A DNA stretch of 6,394 nt from Actinomycetes bacterium (GTDB lineage Bacteria > Actinomycetota > Coriobacteriia > Coriobacteriales > Eggerthellaceae), in contig JAEYEL010000190.1 in assembly GCA_023403475.1 (NCBI GenBank), forward strand, positions 1-6,394, written 5' to 3'. Positions 1 through 5,563 of this stretch are shown here, in pieces. Each line of letters opens with the position of its first letter. Positions within the stretch are counted from its first letter, which is position 1. Below the pieces are notes generated by a model. That model made no database searches. It was not told the origin of the DNA and was given only the letters and a program-made list of their open reading frames with translations. Made by a program: the position numbers and the translations under genes.

Positions 1-747
1 GCCCATGCGCGACGCAATGTCGCGGGCGTCGTGAGGCGCCGCTAACGCCGACTCAACCTCGTCGTGCGCGCGGCGCGCCATTTCAAGCTGGGTGCGCGTG
101 AGAAACGCCACCGGACGCGTCAGCGAGAAGTCGCGGCGACCAAGCTCCATGAAAATCGACAGCAACTCAAGCTTCGCCATAGCCATCTCGCCCGCGCGAG
201 CAGCCCGAACAGCACGGTCCATCAAAGACTGCAACCTTGCGTCCCCGGAAAACACCGCAGCGAAATCAGCCTTGCACGCAAGCTCGTCAAGCGACACGCC
301 TGCCTCCTCGAGCAGGCAGAACTCCCGCTCGTTCGCAACATTGGTGTTGACGAACAGCTCGACTCCGCGATAGCGCGAAAGCGGATACGAAAACGCATCA
401 GGCAGAACCTGCGATGCGCTCATGCACACATCACCTTCGGACACAACGGCAACCCCCAAATTGGGAACGAGCGTTTCGCAACGGCCCTCGATGCACCTGT
501 TCACCGTGAACCACCTACCCGAATGCGCACCATCCGACGCCACCGTGCCGGGACCTGTCATGTTGGGGCAATGGAGGCACCTGAAATCGACCTCGCTCAC
601 AATAACGTTCGGACTCACCGCGTAACCGACCATGCGACCCTTCCCCAAAGGCGCGGAAAGTTCCAGCGAGAACGTTCCGCTACCATCCGTTTCAAGACGC
701 ATGCCTTCCGAAGTTTTCAGGTTTCCCGTCAAATCGAACACGCCCAT
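1..747 (-). CDS. AraC-family transcriptional regulator, 3' part cut off by window edge
   Basis: Read leftward from an ATG at 747, the frame stays open for 249 codons to the window edge, so the C-terminus is missing. Residues about 1-200 form an N-terminal sensing domain, with a typical short segment FTVNRCIEGRCETLVPNLG (80-98) and a beta-rich stretch after it. Residues 213-249 (AFLTRTQLEMARRAHDEVES, then DARDIASRMG) match the start of an AraC/XylS helix-turn-helix domain; about 80 more residues would be expected. The N-terminal domain holds seven cysteines (57, 60, 85, 90, 108, 144, 158), including CLHC. Start choice: AAGGTGG lies 11 nt before this ATG. An in-frame ATG at 840 is also possible but adds 31 residues of poor family likeness. 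The gene is divergent from feoAB; whether it controls feo is unknown. Family membership is fairly sure, the ligand is not known. Confidence 0.82.
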   Translation of the reverse strand, partial: MGVFDLTGNLKTSEGMRLETDGSGTFSLELSAPLGKGRMVGYAVSPNVIVSEVDFRCLHCPNMTGPGTVASDGAHSGRWFTVNRCIEGRCETLVPNLGVAVVSEGDVCMSASQVLPDAFSYPLSRYRGVELFVNTNVANEREFCLLEEAGVSLDELACKADFAAVFSGDARLQSLMDRAVRAARAGEMAMAKLELLSIFMELGRRDFSLTRPVAFLTRTQLEMARRAHDEVESALAAPHDARDIASRMG

Positions 748-1000
748 AAATTCCACTTCCACCTTTCCACCAGCAATCCGCCGCGCACAGCCACAGCTCA
801 GTCGCATCCCAACAATCACAAAGCCGACGTTATGCGCCATTCCAACAATCGCGTCAGCAGCAGCCACCGCGCTCCGCGGCATTCCTCGCACCTACGAAAT
901 CCTATACATCGCACACCCCAACCCCAGCCAGCCGCTCGCGGCACACAACATTGCCTTTCCCAAGTTCGCCGAGATTTGGAGCTGCCCGCATCAAATGGAG

Positions 1001-1030
1001 TTGCGCAAGGTTAACTTTTGCCACTATTAT
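1001..1030 (+). promoter_or_regulatory. Probable sigma-70-type promoter of feoAB
   Basis: A TTGCGC hexamer (1001-1006, 3 of 6 to TTGACA) is followed after 18 bp by TATTAT (1025-1030, 5 of 6 to TATAAT). An overlapping alternative -10 is TATAGT at 1028-1033. Transcription would start near 1037, giving a leader of about 45-50 nt before feoA. The local drop in G+C supports a promoter, but the -35 match is weak. Confidence 0.4.
1007..1018. promoter_or_regulatory. Possible DtxR/IdeR-like operator half site in the feo promoter
   Basis: AAGGTTAACTTT pairs with itself at 5 of 6 positions and contains AGGTTA, the core of the half site bound by iron-responsive DtxR/IdeR repressors of actinobacteria. 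It lies between the -35 and -10 hexamers, where a repressor would block polymerase. The other half (ACTTTT) matches the consensus poorly, so this is only a candidate. Iron-dependent repression of feo is the usual expectation for such operons. Confidence 0.25.
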
Positions 1031-1034
1031 AGTG
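1022..1034. promoter_or_regulatory. Perfect 13-bp palindrome over the feo -10 region
   Basis: CACTATTATAGTG is a perfect inverted repeat with 6-bp arms around a central T. It covers the predicted -10 hexamer of feoAB. Palindromes of this size at this place are typical operators for dimeric repressors. The sequence does not fit the Fur or DtxR consensus that I know, so the regulator cannot be named. Confidence 0.4.
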
Positions 1035-1085
1035 CGTCTTTTCAAACGAGTGTTGGATTTTCATTGTTTTAGAAGGATGGTGAAC

Positions 1086-1310
1086 GTGAAACTCAGTCAG
1101 ATGGAAACAGGGCAGAAAGGAGTCATCCGCTCCGTTTCGGGAGATGACCGCTTCGCATCGCGCGTGACATCGATCGGCTTTACGGAAGGTTGCCGCATCG
1201 AAATCGTTCAGAACGCACGCAAGCGCCCGCTACTCATATTTGAGCGCGATAGCGTGGTGGCGCTCGACCGAGCCGACTGCGAAAACATAGATGTGGAGGT
1301 GGTCGCATGA
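1086..1310 (+). CDS. feoA: FeoA, small SH3-like partner of the ferrous iron transporter
   Basis: The 74-residue product matches FeoA in length (about 75 residues) and layout: MKLSQMETGQKGVI at the N-terminus, an S-x-GF-x-EGCRIEI turn (29-40), and a final strand ALDRADCENIDVEV (59-72). FeoA is a cytoplasmic SH3-like protein that binds or tunes FeoB and is needed for full Fe(II) uptake. The GTG at 1086 is chosen because AGAAGG (1071-1076) then stands 9 nt upstream and the protein starts as FeoA proteins normally do. The in-frame ATG at 1077 touches that ribosome site and is less likely. The stop overlaps the feoB start by 4 bp (ATGA), so translation of the two is probably coupled. Confidence 0.9.
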   Translation: MKLSQMETGQKGVIRSVSGDDRFASRVTSIGFTEGCRIEIVQNARKRPLLIFERDSVVALDRADCENIDVEVVA

Positions 1311-3247
1311 GCTGCGAGGAATGTAATGCGGCGGGAAGCGCGGGCAGCTGCAGCGAGTGCGGGTCGCTCGCCTTTCGCAAAGCGGGCGATGCCACGATAG
1401 CGCTGCTCGGCCAGCCCAACTCGGGCAAATCGACACTGTTCAACGGCCTTACCGGCTCGCGACAGCATGTGGGCAACTGGCCCGGCAAGACGGTGGAGCG
1501 CAAAGTGGGCGAGTTCTCCCATGCCGGCAAAGTGTACCAAGTGGTAGACTTGCCTGGCTCATACGGCCTGGCGGCGAACTCGCCCGAGGAAACCGTGACG
1601 CACGATTTCATAGCGGAAGGCACCGCCGACGTCACCCTCGTCATGGCCGATGCCTCGCAGCTCGAACGAAGCCTTTACATGCTGGCCGATTTCGCCTGCC
1701 TTGATACGCCGCAGCCCTGTGTGCTCGCGCTCAACCTCATGGACGTAGCGAAGCAACAGGGCAAAACCATCGATGCAGGCAAAATCGAAAAACGGCTCGG
1801 CATTCCCGTCGTGCCGCTGGTGGCCGCCGACCCGAAAGGCTACGAGGCGCTCCTTGCCGCCATCGAACGCACGCTGGCAACACGGGCGACCATCGACACC
1901 GAGGCGCTCAAGCAGGAACTGAGCAAACGCGACTGCACCATCCAGGGTCAGGGAACCGCGAAGTTCGCTTGGATCGAGCAGATCATCGAAGGCGCGCAAA
2001 CCGCGCCCGAACGCAGCTGCAAACTGTCGAAGTTCGACCGCGTATCCACCGGCTCGCGCTGGTCGAAGCCCCTTGCCATCGCGATGATTCTGGTGGCATT
2101 CGTCGCTGCCTTCATTCCCGCAACACCCATCATGATGATCGGCGGCGCCATCTCAAGCCTAGGGCAAGTAGCCGCCGAAGCGCTCATCGCAGGTGGCGCG
2201 CCGGCCATTCTGGCCAATCTGCTTTCGGGCGTTGTTGCCAACAGCCTTTGCTTCGCCGTCATGATGACCGGCTATGTTTTCGGCATCAACCTAGTGTTTC
2301 TCGCTTATGAGGAAGCGGGCTACATGGCGCGCATCTCCTACGTGTTCGACGAGACCATGTCGCGATTCGGCCTGCAAGGCAAATCCCTCATGCCGTTCCT
2401 CATGTGCTTCGGCTGCACGATGGGCGGTGTGTCGGGCGCGCGCGTCATCGACTCATGGGGCCAGCGCATGCTCACCATGATGATGAGCTGGGCCATTCCC
2501 TGCGGTACCACCTGGGGTATCGTGCCCGTTTTGGCCGTGACGTTCTTCGGTGTGGGCGCGCCACTGGTCATCGTGGCCATCTTCGCCGTATGTCTGCTGC
2601 TCATGGCGCTTATCGGTATCATCTTCGGCCCGCGTTTGGCGCCCAAGGAAGGCCGCGCCGGCTTGGTGATGGAGCTTCCGCCCTACCATAAGCCGCACAT
2701 GAAGAACGTACTGCGTGGGGCGTTGCTCAAGAGTTGGAGCATGTTCCGCCGCGCCATCAAAGTGGTGGCGCTGTTCACGCTCATCATCTGGCTGCTCACC
2801 TACACCGCAAGCGGCAATGTGGAGGACTCCGCGTTATACGCCATCGGCACCACCATCGAGCCGGTCACCCGCATCTTCGGCATGGGCTGGCAAACGTTCA
2901 CAGCATGGTTCTGCGCACTCGCCATCAAGGAGTCGGCCGTAGGCGTGCTTTCCGCGCTGTTCGCGGGCGGATCGACCCCCAACGCCGCCATCGTGGGCGC
3001 CGTTACGGGCTCAGCATTCATCGCGCCCAATATCGGCGAACTGGTGGCCGCCAACATCTCCGCGCCTGAAGCGCTCGCGTTCATCTTCGCGTTCACGTTC
3101 AACATGCCCTGCGCCGCATCGTGCTCGATGACCATTGCCGAAGCGCATTCGCCCAAATGGGTAGCCATCACCGCCGCCTTCTACATCTGCGCATCGCTGC
3201 TCTTAGGATGCGTCACCTATCACGTGGGATTGCTGCTGTTCATGTAG
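1307..3247 (+). CDS. feoB: FeoB-family ferrous iron transporter (divergent membrane domain)
   Basis: This is a 646-residue inner-membrane Fe(II) transporter with a cytoplasmic G domain. G-protein motifs are G1 GQPNSGKST (35-43), switch I NWPGKTVE (57-64), G3 DLPG (81-84) and G4 NLMD (143-146, where NMxD is more common). A helical linker ends in KFDRVSTG (242-249), followed by about nine to eleven hydrophobic spans from residue 255. Family landmarks are EEAGYMARISYVFDETM (335-351), LMPFLMCFGC (361-370), KESAVGVLSALF (541-552) and FNMPCAASC (598-606). Oddities: the usual Asn-Val-Pro after FGC is TMG, the usual SCSARLP motif is replaced by PCGTTWGIVP (398-407), and the N-terminus has a C-x2-C-x8-C-x2-C tail (Cys 3, 6, 15, 18). 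The protein is shorter than the 773-residue E. coli FeoB. GGAGGTGG (1295-1302) gives a strong ribosome site. Fe(II) is the likely substrate; Mn(II) cannot be excluded. No feoC follows. Confidence 0.93.
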   Translation: MSCEECNAAGSAGSCSECGSLAFRKAGDATIALLGQPNSGKSTLFNGLTGSRQHVGNWPGKTVERKVGEFSHAGKVYQVVDLPGSYGLAANSPEETVTHDFIAEGTADVTLVMADASQLERSLYMLADFACLDTPQPCVLALNLMDVAKQQGKTIDAGKIEKRLGIPVVPLVAADPKGYEALLAAIERTLATRATIDTEALKQELSKRDCTIQGQGTAKFAWIEQIIEGAQTAPERSCKLSKFDRVSTGSRWSKPLAIAMILVAFVAAFIPATPIMMIGGAISSLGQVAAEALIAGGAPAILANLLSGVVANSLCFAVMMTGYVFGINLVFLAYEEAGYMARISYVFDETMSRFGLQGKSLMPFLMCFGCTMGGVSGARVIDSWGQRMLTMMMSWAIPCGTTWGIVPVLAVTFFGVGAPLVIVAIFAVCLLLMALIGIIFGPRLAPKEGRAGLVMELPPYHKPHMKNVLRGALLKSWSMFRRAIKVVALFTLIIWLLTYTASGNVEDSALYAIGTTIEPVTRIFGMGWQTFTAWFCALAIKESAVGVLSALFAGGSTPNAAIVGAVTGSAFIAPNIGELVAANISAPEALAFIFAFTFNMPCAASCSMTIAEAHSPKWVAITAAFYICASLLLGCVTYHVGLLLFM

Positions 3248-3260
3248 TGAAGCGGGGCGG

Positions 3261-3280
3261 AACAGGGCGAAACAGGGCGG
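3261..3280. repeat. Two tandem 10-bp repeats just after feoB
   Basis: AACAGGGCGA is followed directly by AACAGGGCGG, 13 bp after the feoB stop; the preceding GCGGGGCGG resembles a third, decayed unit. The function is unknown. Confidence 0.6.
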
Positions 3281-3315
3281 ACAGCTCCGCTCGCGTAGCG
3301 AATCGCTCCGATGTT

Positions 3316-3431
3316 TCGGTTGGCTCTGTCGCAGCATTTAGTTGATTTTGCTGGTTGGCGACCAGCCTGGAAATCCAAAAGGCGACAGCTCATGGGTCGC
3401 CGCCAGCTAAATGCATAGCAGAGCCAATCGA
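3316..3431. repeat. 116-bp imperfect inverted repeat
   Basis: The outer arms 3316-3341 and 3407-3431 share TTGGCTCTG and GCATTTAG blocks in inverted orientation, with a few mismatches between them. The inner arms 3350-3363 (GCTGGTTGGCGACC) and 3395-3407 (GGTCGCCGCCAGC) pair again with a one-base shift, leaving an 8-nt bulge (3342-3349) and a loop of about 31 nt. The whole could fold into one long stem on either strand. It may be a miniature inverted-repeat element, a structured RNA, or a termination element. No transposase and no clear target duplication were seen. Confidence 0.7.
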
Positions 3432-3470
3432 TGCTGGCGGTCTTCCAAGGAAGCAGGAAGACCGCCAGCA
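3432..3470. repeat. Perfect 15-bp hairpin abutting the inverted repeat
   Basis: TGCTGGCGGTCTTCC (3432-3446) and GGAAGACCGCCAGCA (3456-3470) are perfectly complementary around a 9-nt loop. The stem starts at the very next base after the 116-bp inverted repeat, and its GCTGGCGG core also occurs in that repeat's inner arm. This would be a very stable structure in RNA. It lacks a T-tract on either side, so it is not a classic intrinsic terminator, although it could still end or protect transcripts. Confidence 0.75.
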
Positions 3471-3547
3471 CACGCTAATCCGGTTCGTCACCTCCCTCTT
3501 TGCTGGCGCACCGTCTCCTCCACCGCCGGCAAGCCACGCTCCCCCAT

Positions 3548-3598
3548 CGCCGACACCTCGCCCCGCCGATGTCTCGCCCTCCTCGCCGACGCCTCGCC
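3548..3598. repeat. Three copies of a 15-bp element
   Basis: The consensus CGCCGAYRYCTCGCC appears at 3548-3562, 3564-3578 and 3584-3598, in the same orientation and at intervals of 16 and 20 bp. The copies differ at only three positions. The function is unknown; this could be a small tandem repeat or a cluster of protein sites. Confidence 0.6.
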
Positions 3599-3610
3599 AC
3601 AGTCACACCG

Positions 3611-3627
3611 CCTTTCCGCCGGAAAGG
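3611..3627. repeat. Short 7-bp hairpin
   Basis: CCTTTCC and GGAAAGG are complementary around a GCC loop. No T-run follows on either strand, so its role is uncertain. Confidence 0.45.
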
Positions 3628-3766
3628 GGACCTCCGACGGCAAGCTATTTCGCTTATGAACGATTCCATGCTTCCCGTTAGGAGGAACAGGCGGAACCCA
3701 AAGAAAACCAATAGTCAAGAGCCTTCAAAGTGCCTGATCACACCGTTGAAAAGGCAACCCAGGTCA

Positions 3767-3796
3767 GACGGTTGCGCCTTCCAAGGCGCAACCGTC
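3767..3796. repeat. Perfect 14-bp stem, candidate transcription-end structure
   Basis: GACGGTTGCGCCTT (3767-3780) and AAGGCGCAACCGTC (3783-3796) are exact reverse complements separated by CC. In RNA the loop would open to about six bases. It lies about 200 bp beyond the stop of the leftward transporter gene. For leftward transcripts the bases after the stem are CTGACC, and GCCTTTTC comes further on, so it is not a canonical terminator. It could be a termination or RNA-stabilising hairpin, or an operator. Confidence 0.5.
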
Positions 3797-3993
3797 ACAT
3801 CGCAAAAGCCGAAAGACGTTCACAAGCGCAAAATCTCGCCAGCAAAACGCCCGTATTCCAACGGGGAATCGCCGATCGCTCACGAGCGCGAAAAACTGCC
3901 GCATCTCCGGCATGCGTTTCCCAGATACGGAAGGCAGTCACCCTCCTCCACGTAAACCAACGCGGCGGGCGCACCGCCACAATCTCTACCGCC

Positions 3994-4413
3994 TCAGCGG
4001 GCGCTTTCGGGCAAGCCGAAGACTTTATCGAATGCCCAGTTGAACGCATAGGCGAAGAAGAGAAGAAACACCAGAACCGATATCTCCATCAGCAGCGCGT
4101 CAATAAGGCCAATCGAAAACCACCAGGCCATAAGGGGTATCACCAGAAGAGCGAGACCGCCCTCAAAACATCCCGCTTGCAGGATGCGATGCCCCACAGA
4201 GCGACCCTTCCATTTGAATCGGCGCTCCATCGCCTCGAAAATGGTGTTCCAAACATAGTTCCAGCCTGCCGATATCGCCGACACGGCCAAGCTCATGGGC
4301 AGAGCCTTCACGATGTCCTGCCCCTCAATCGCGAACAGCGCTGCCACGGCGAGCGCAGCGGTAACCTCATAAGCCGCAACGTAGCCGATGCGGCGCTTCA
4401 CGCTTCTCTTCAT
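3994..4413 (-). CDS. PACE-family small multidrug/diamine efflux transporter
   Basis: The 139-residue protein consists of two tandem bacterial transmembrane pair (BTP) repeats, about residues 5-65 and 70-135, with four membrane spans near 10-30, 35-57, 80-98 and 103-125. Family marks are a glutamate in the first helix (E16 in AAYEVTAAL, equivalent to the essential E15 of AceI), WNYVWNTIFE (51-60), the H-x7-FE motif (H75, F83, E84), and NWAFDKVFG (125-133). PACE proteins (AceI type) use the proton gradient to export biocides such as chlorhexidine, and short diamines such as cadaverine and putrescine. The substrate here is unknown. GAAGGG stands about 8 nt upstream of the ATG. The length is normal and no regulator is directly adjacent. 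Confidence 0.88.
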   Translation of the reverse strand: MKRSVKRRIGYVAAYEVTAALAVAALFAIEGQDIVKALPMSLAVSAISAGWNYVWNTIFEAMERRFKWKGRSVGHRILQAGCFEGGLALLVIPLMAWWFSIGLIDALLMEISVLVFLLFFAYAFNWAFDKVFGLPESAR

Positions 4414-4734
4414 GTTGTTTCCCTTCGCAAGAACCCGACGGCAACACCGCCACCAGGTCGTTCTCCCCTTTCAGCATGGAAGAATACTACGTGGGAAGCA
4501 CATAGGGATGCTCGGGAGTTTGACTGCGATAGCGATTGCGACTGGGTCGCGCAAGCAACGGCATCTCGACGCACGCGTCCGCGCATCCGCCAGCAAAAGC
4601 GGAGCGTTCGGTACCCGTCTCGAATTCAGCGCGCATCACAATCCCAATCATCTAGACCGTCCAACAGCAGAGCCATTGCACCACATCTCGCGAAGTTCCG
4701 CAAGCTCATTCCACGAAGCCTCGGCAACACCGCA
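4414..4734. other. Gap between PACE gene and PAP2 gene
   Basis: This 321-bp stretch separates two leftward genes. A small leftward frame (4487-4651, 54 codons) has no ribosome site or recognisable motif. A hairpin with a 5-bp stem (GCGAC/GTCGC, 4537-4549) sits midway and lacks a T-tract. The end next to the transporter is somewhat AT-richer (about 4480-4500), which may mark its promoter (TAGTAT on the minus strand), but no -35 is convincing. The gap is long enough that the transporter probably has its own promoter. Confidence 0.45.
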
Positions 4735-5454
4735 TCAGAGGGCGGCAAAGCGATATGCCGCCGCAAGACCTACGACCAGCAGAATGCCGCCAACGATGTC
4801 GGAAAGCCAGTGCACGCCTGAAATCAGCCGCGCAAGAACCATGAACACCGCAAACGCCGTCACGGCAACGACCAGCGCTCTCCGCGCGCATGGATGCTCA
4901 ACCCTGCGATTGACTTGCATAAGCGCCGGCATCATCACGCCCAGAACCAGAAGCGTCGTCGAAGAAGGGTACGATGCTTCGAGCACGTCCTCTACCAGCA
5001 CCGGGCGATAGTTCACCACGCACTTCTCGAAAAGCAGATACGCTGCCAACAGCGCGACATAGAGCGCGCCGAGAGCAAGCGGGTCTCGGTCAACTCCGAA
5101 GAAGCTCCGTCGCACCACCATCTGGCAGAATCCCCACACGGCGAACCCAACCATAACAAGAACGGGCACGACGCTCAGCGCATCCGTCATTTCGTACAGC
5201 GCCCAGTTCACGCCCGTAAGCTCGTGAAACGCCCCGTTGAGAGTCGCAAGCCCCACCTTCGAGCCGTCAGGGCCTATAGGTTCTACATCCACGCAACAAA
5301 CGACCATCGTCCAAAACACGAACGCCGCAAGAAAAACCACCGCTACCGCAAGGTCTTTGATGGGACGCTGGGTTAAGACCGTCTTGCCCCGTGTATGTGC
5401 GGGACCAGCGGAACTAGTCAGCGTTTCCCTAGAGCCTCTTCGTCTCATTCGCAT
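4735..5454 (-). CDS. PAP2-superfamily membrane phosphatase with altered motif 2
   Basis: The 239-residue protein has about five or six membrane spans and the three-part PAP2 signature. Numbered from the chosen ATG, motif 1 is K144-CVVNY-R150P (five, not six, residues between K and RP), motif 2 is YPSSTT (162-167), and motif 3 is R209-LISGV-H215-WLS-D219. PAP2 enzymes dephosphorylate lipid phosphates such as phosphatidate, undecaprenyl pyrophosphate or phosphatidylglycerophosphate at the outer membrane face. The motif 3 histidine (nucleophile) and its Asp partner are present, but the histidine of the normal PSGH in motif 2 is Thr, so activity may be altered. Start: AAAGGAG lies 8 nt before the ATG at 5454; ATG 5460 and TTG 5475 are too close to it or overlap it. 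It follows the XRE gene by 104 bp in the same direction. Confidence 0.85.
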   Translation of the reverse strand: MRMRRRGSRETLTSSAGPAHTRGKTVLTQRPIKDLAVAVVFLAAFVFWTMVVCCVDVEPIGPDGSKVGLATLNGAFHELTGVNWALYEMTDALSVVPVLVMVGFAVWGFCQMVVRRSFFGVDRDPLALGALYVALLAAYLLFEKCVVNYRPVLVEDVLEASYPSSTTLLVLGVMMPALMQVNRRVEHPCARRALVVAVTAFAVFMVLARLISGVHWLSDIVGGILLVVGLAAAYRFAAL

Positions 5455-5527
5455 TGCCATCGCTCCTTTGTCCAATCAAGGCTGACATCGGCTCACATTA
5501 CAAGGAGCGAAACCGAAAAGGAAAGAA

Positions 5528-5563
5528 ACGATGCGTCACATTTTCGACACGATGCGTGTCACA
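5528..5563. promoter_or_regulatory. 21-bp-spaced direct repeat upstream of the PAP2 gene
   Basis: ACGATGCGTCACA (5528-5540) recurs as ACGATGCGTGTCACA (5549-5563), with starts 21 bp apart, close to two helical turns. The second copy also contains a 15-bp palindrome, GACACGATGCGTGTC (5546-5560), which overlaps the XRE stop codon. On the minus strand the block lies 75-110 nt before the PAP2 start. Such spacing suits a dimeric regulator bound on one DNA face. The palindrome could also act as a weak terminator for the XRE gene, since pyrimidine-rich sequence follows. Confidence 0.4.

Larger units (their letters stand above)
748..1085. other. Divergent intergenic region between AraC-type regulator and feoA
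   Basis: No protein gene is supported on either strand here. The part next to feoA (about 1000-1076) is clearly AT-richer than its surroundings and contains the feo promoter elements listed separately. The part next to the AraC-type gene is G+C-rich, and no convincing -10/-35 pair was found for the leftward gene. Part of it could be coding if the regulator starts at 840. Confidence 0.6.
3248..3993. other. Structured intergenic region between convergent feoB and the PACE gene
   Basis: About 750 bp lie between the feoB stop and the stop of the leftward transporter gene. Several open frames cross it on both strands, but none has a ribosome site, a family motif or a plausible composition. They look like the by-product of high G+C. 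Instead the region holds a series of inverted and direct repeats, listed separately, and a strongly C-rich plus strand from about 3484 to 3600. No hairpin is followed by a clear T-run, so no standard intrinsic terminator could be assigned to either flanking gene. A non-coding RNA, a decayed element or a bidirectional termination zone are all possible. Confidence 0.55.

Noticed and set aside
64..1014. Long rightward open frame of 316 codons
   Set aside because: It lies antisense to the partial AraC-type gene, is rich in Arg/His/Gln, has no family motif and no ribosome site. The minus-strand frame reads as a real protein.
3432..3470. Intrinsic terminator of feoB
   Set aside because: The stem is excellent, but it lies 185 bp after the stop and is followed by CACGCTAATCC rather than a T-run. 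It was kept as a hairpin of unknown role.
3316..3598. CRISPR array
   Set aside because: The repeats are inverted or only 15 bp long with almost no spacer, so they do not form regular repeat-spacer units, and no cas gene is present.
3475..3718. Leftward 76-78 codon frames in the C-rich strip
   Set aside because: Arg/Gly/Glu-rich translations across the triplicated repeat, in two competing frames, with no support for translation.
3795..4049. Leftward 84-codon frame overlapping the end of the PACE gene
   Set aside because: No ribosome site, no recognisable motif, and a start inside the PACE gene in another frame. Best seen as chance.
4487..4651. Leftward 54-codon small frame between PAP2 and PACE genes
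   Set aside because: No Shine-Dalgarno sequence, no hydrophobic segment or motif, and an ordinary length for random open frames at this G+C.
3730..4821. Rightward open frame of 363 codons
   Set aside because: It runs antisense across the PACE gene and into the PAP2 gene, with Arg/His/Ser-rich nonsense composition typical of a shadow in GC-rich DNA.
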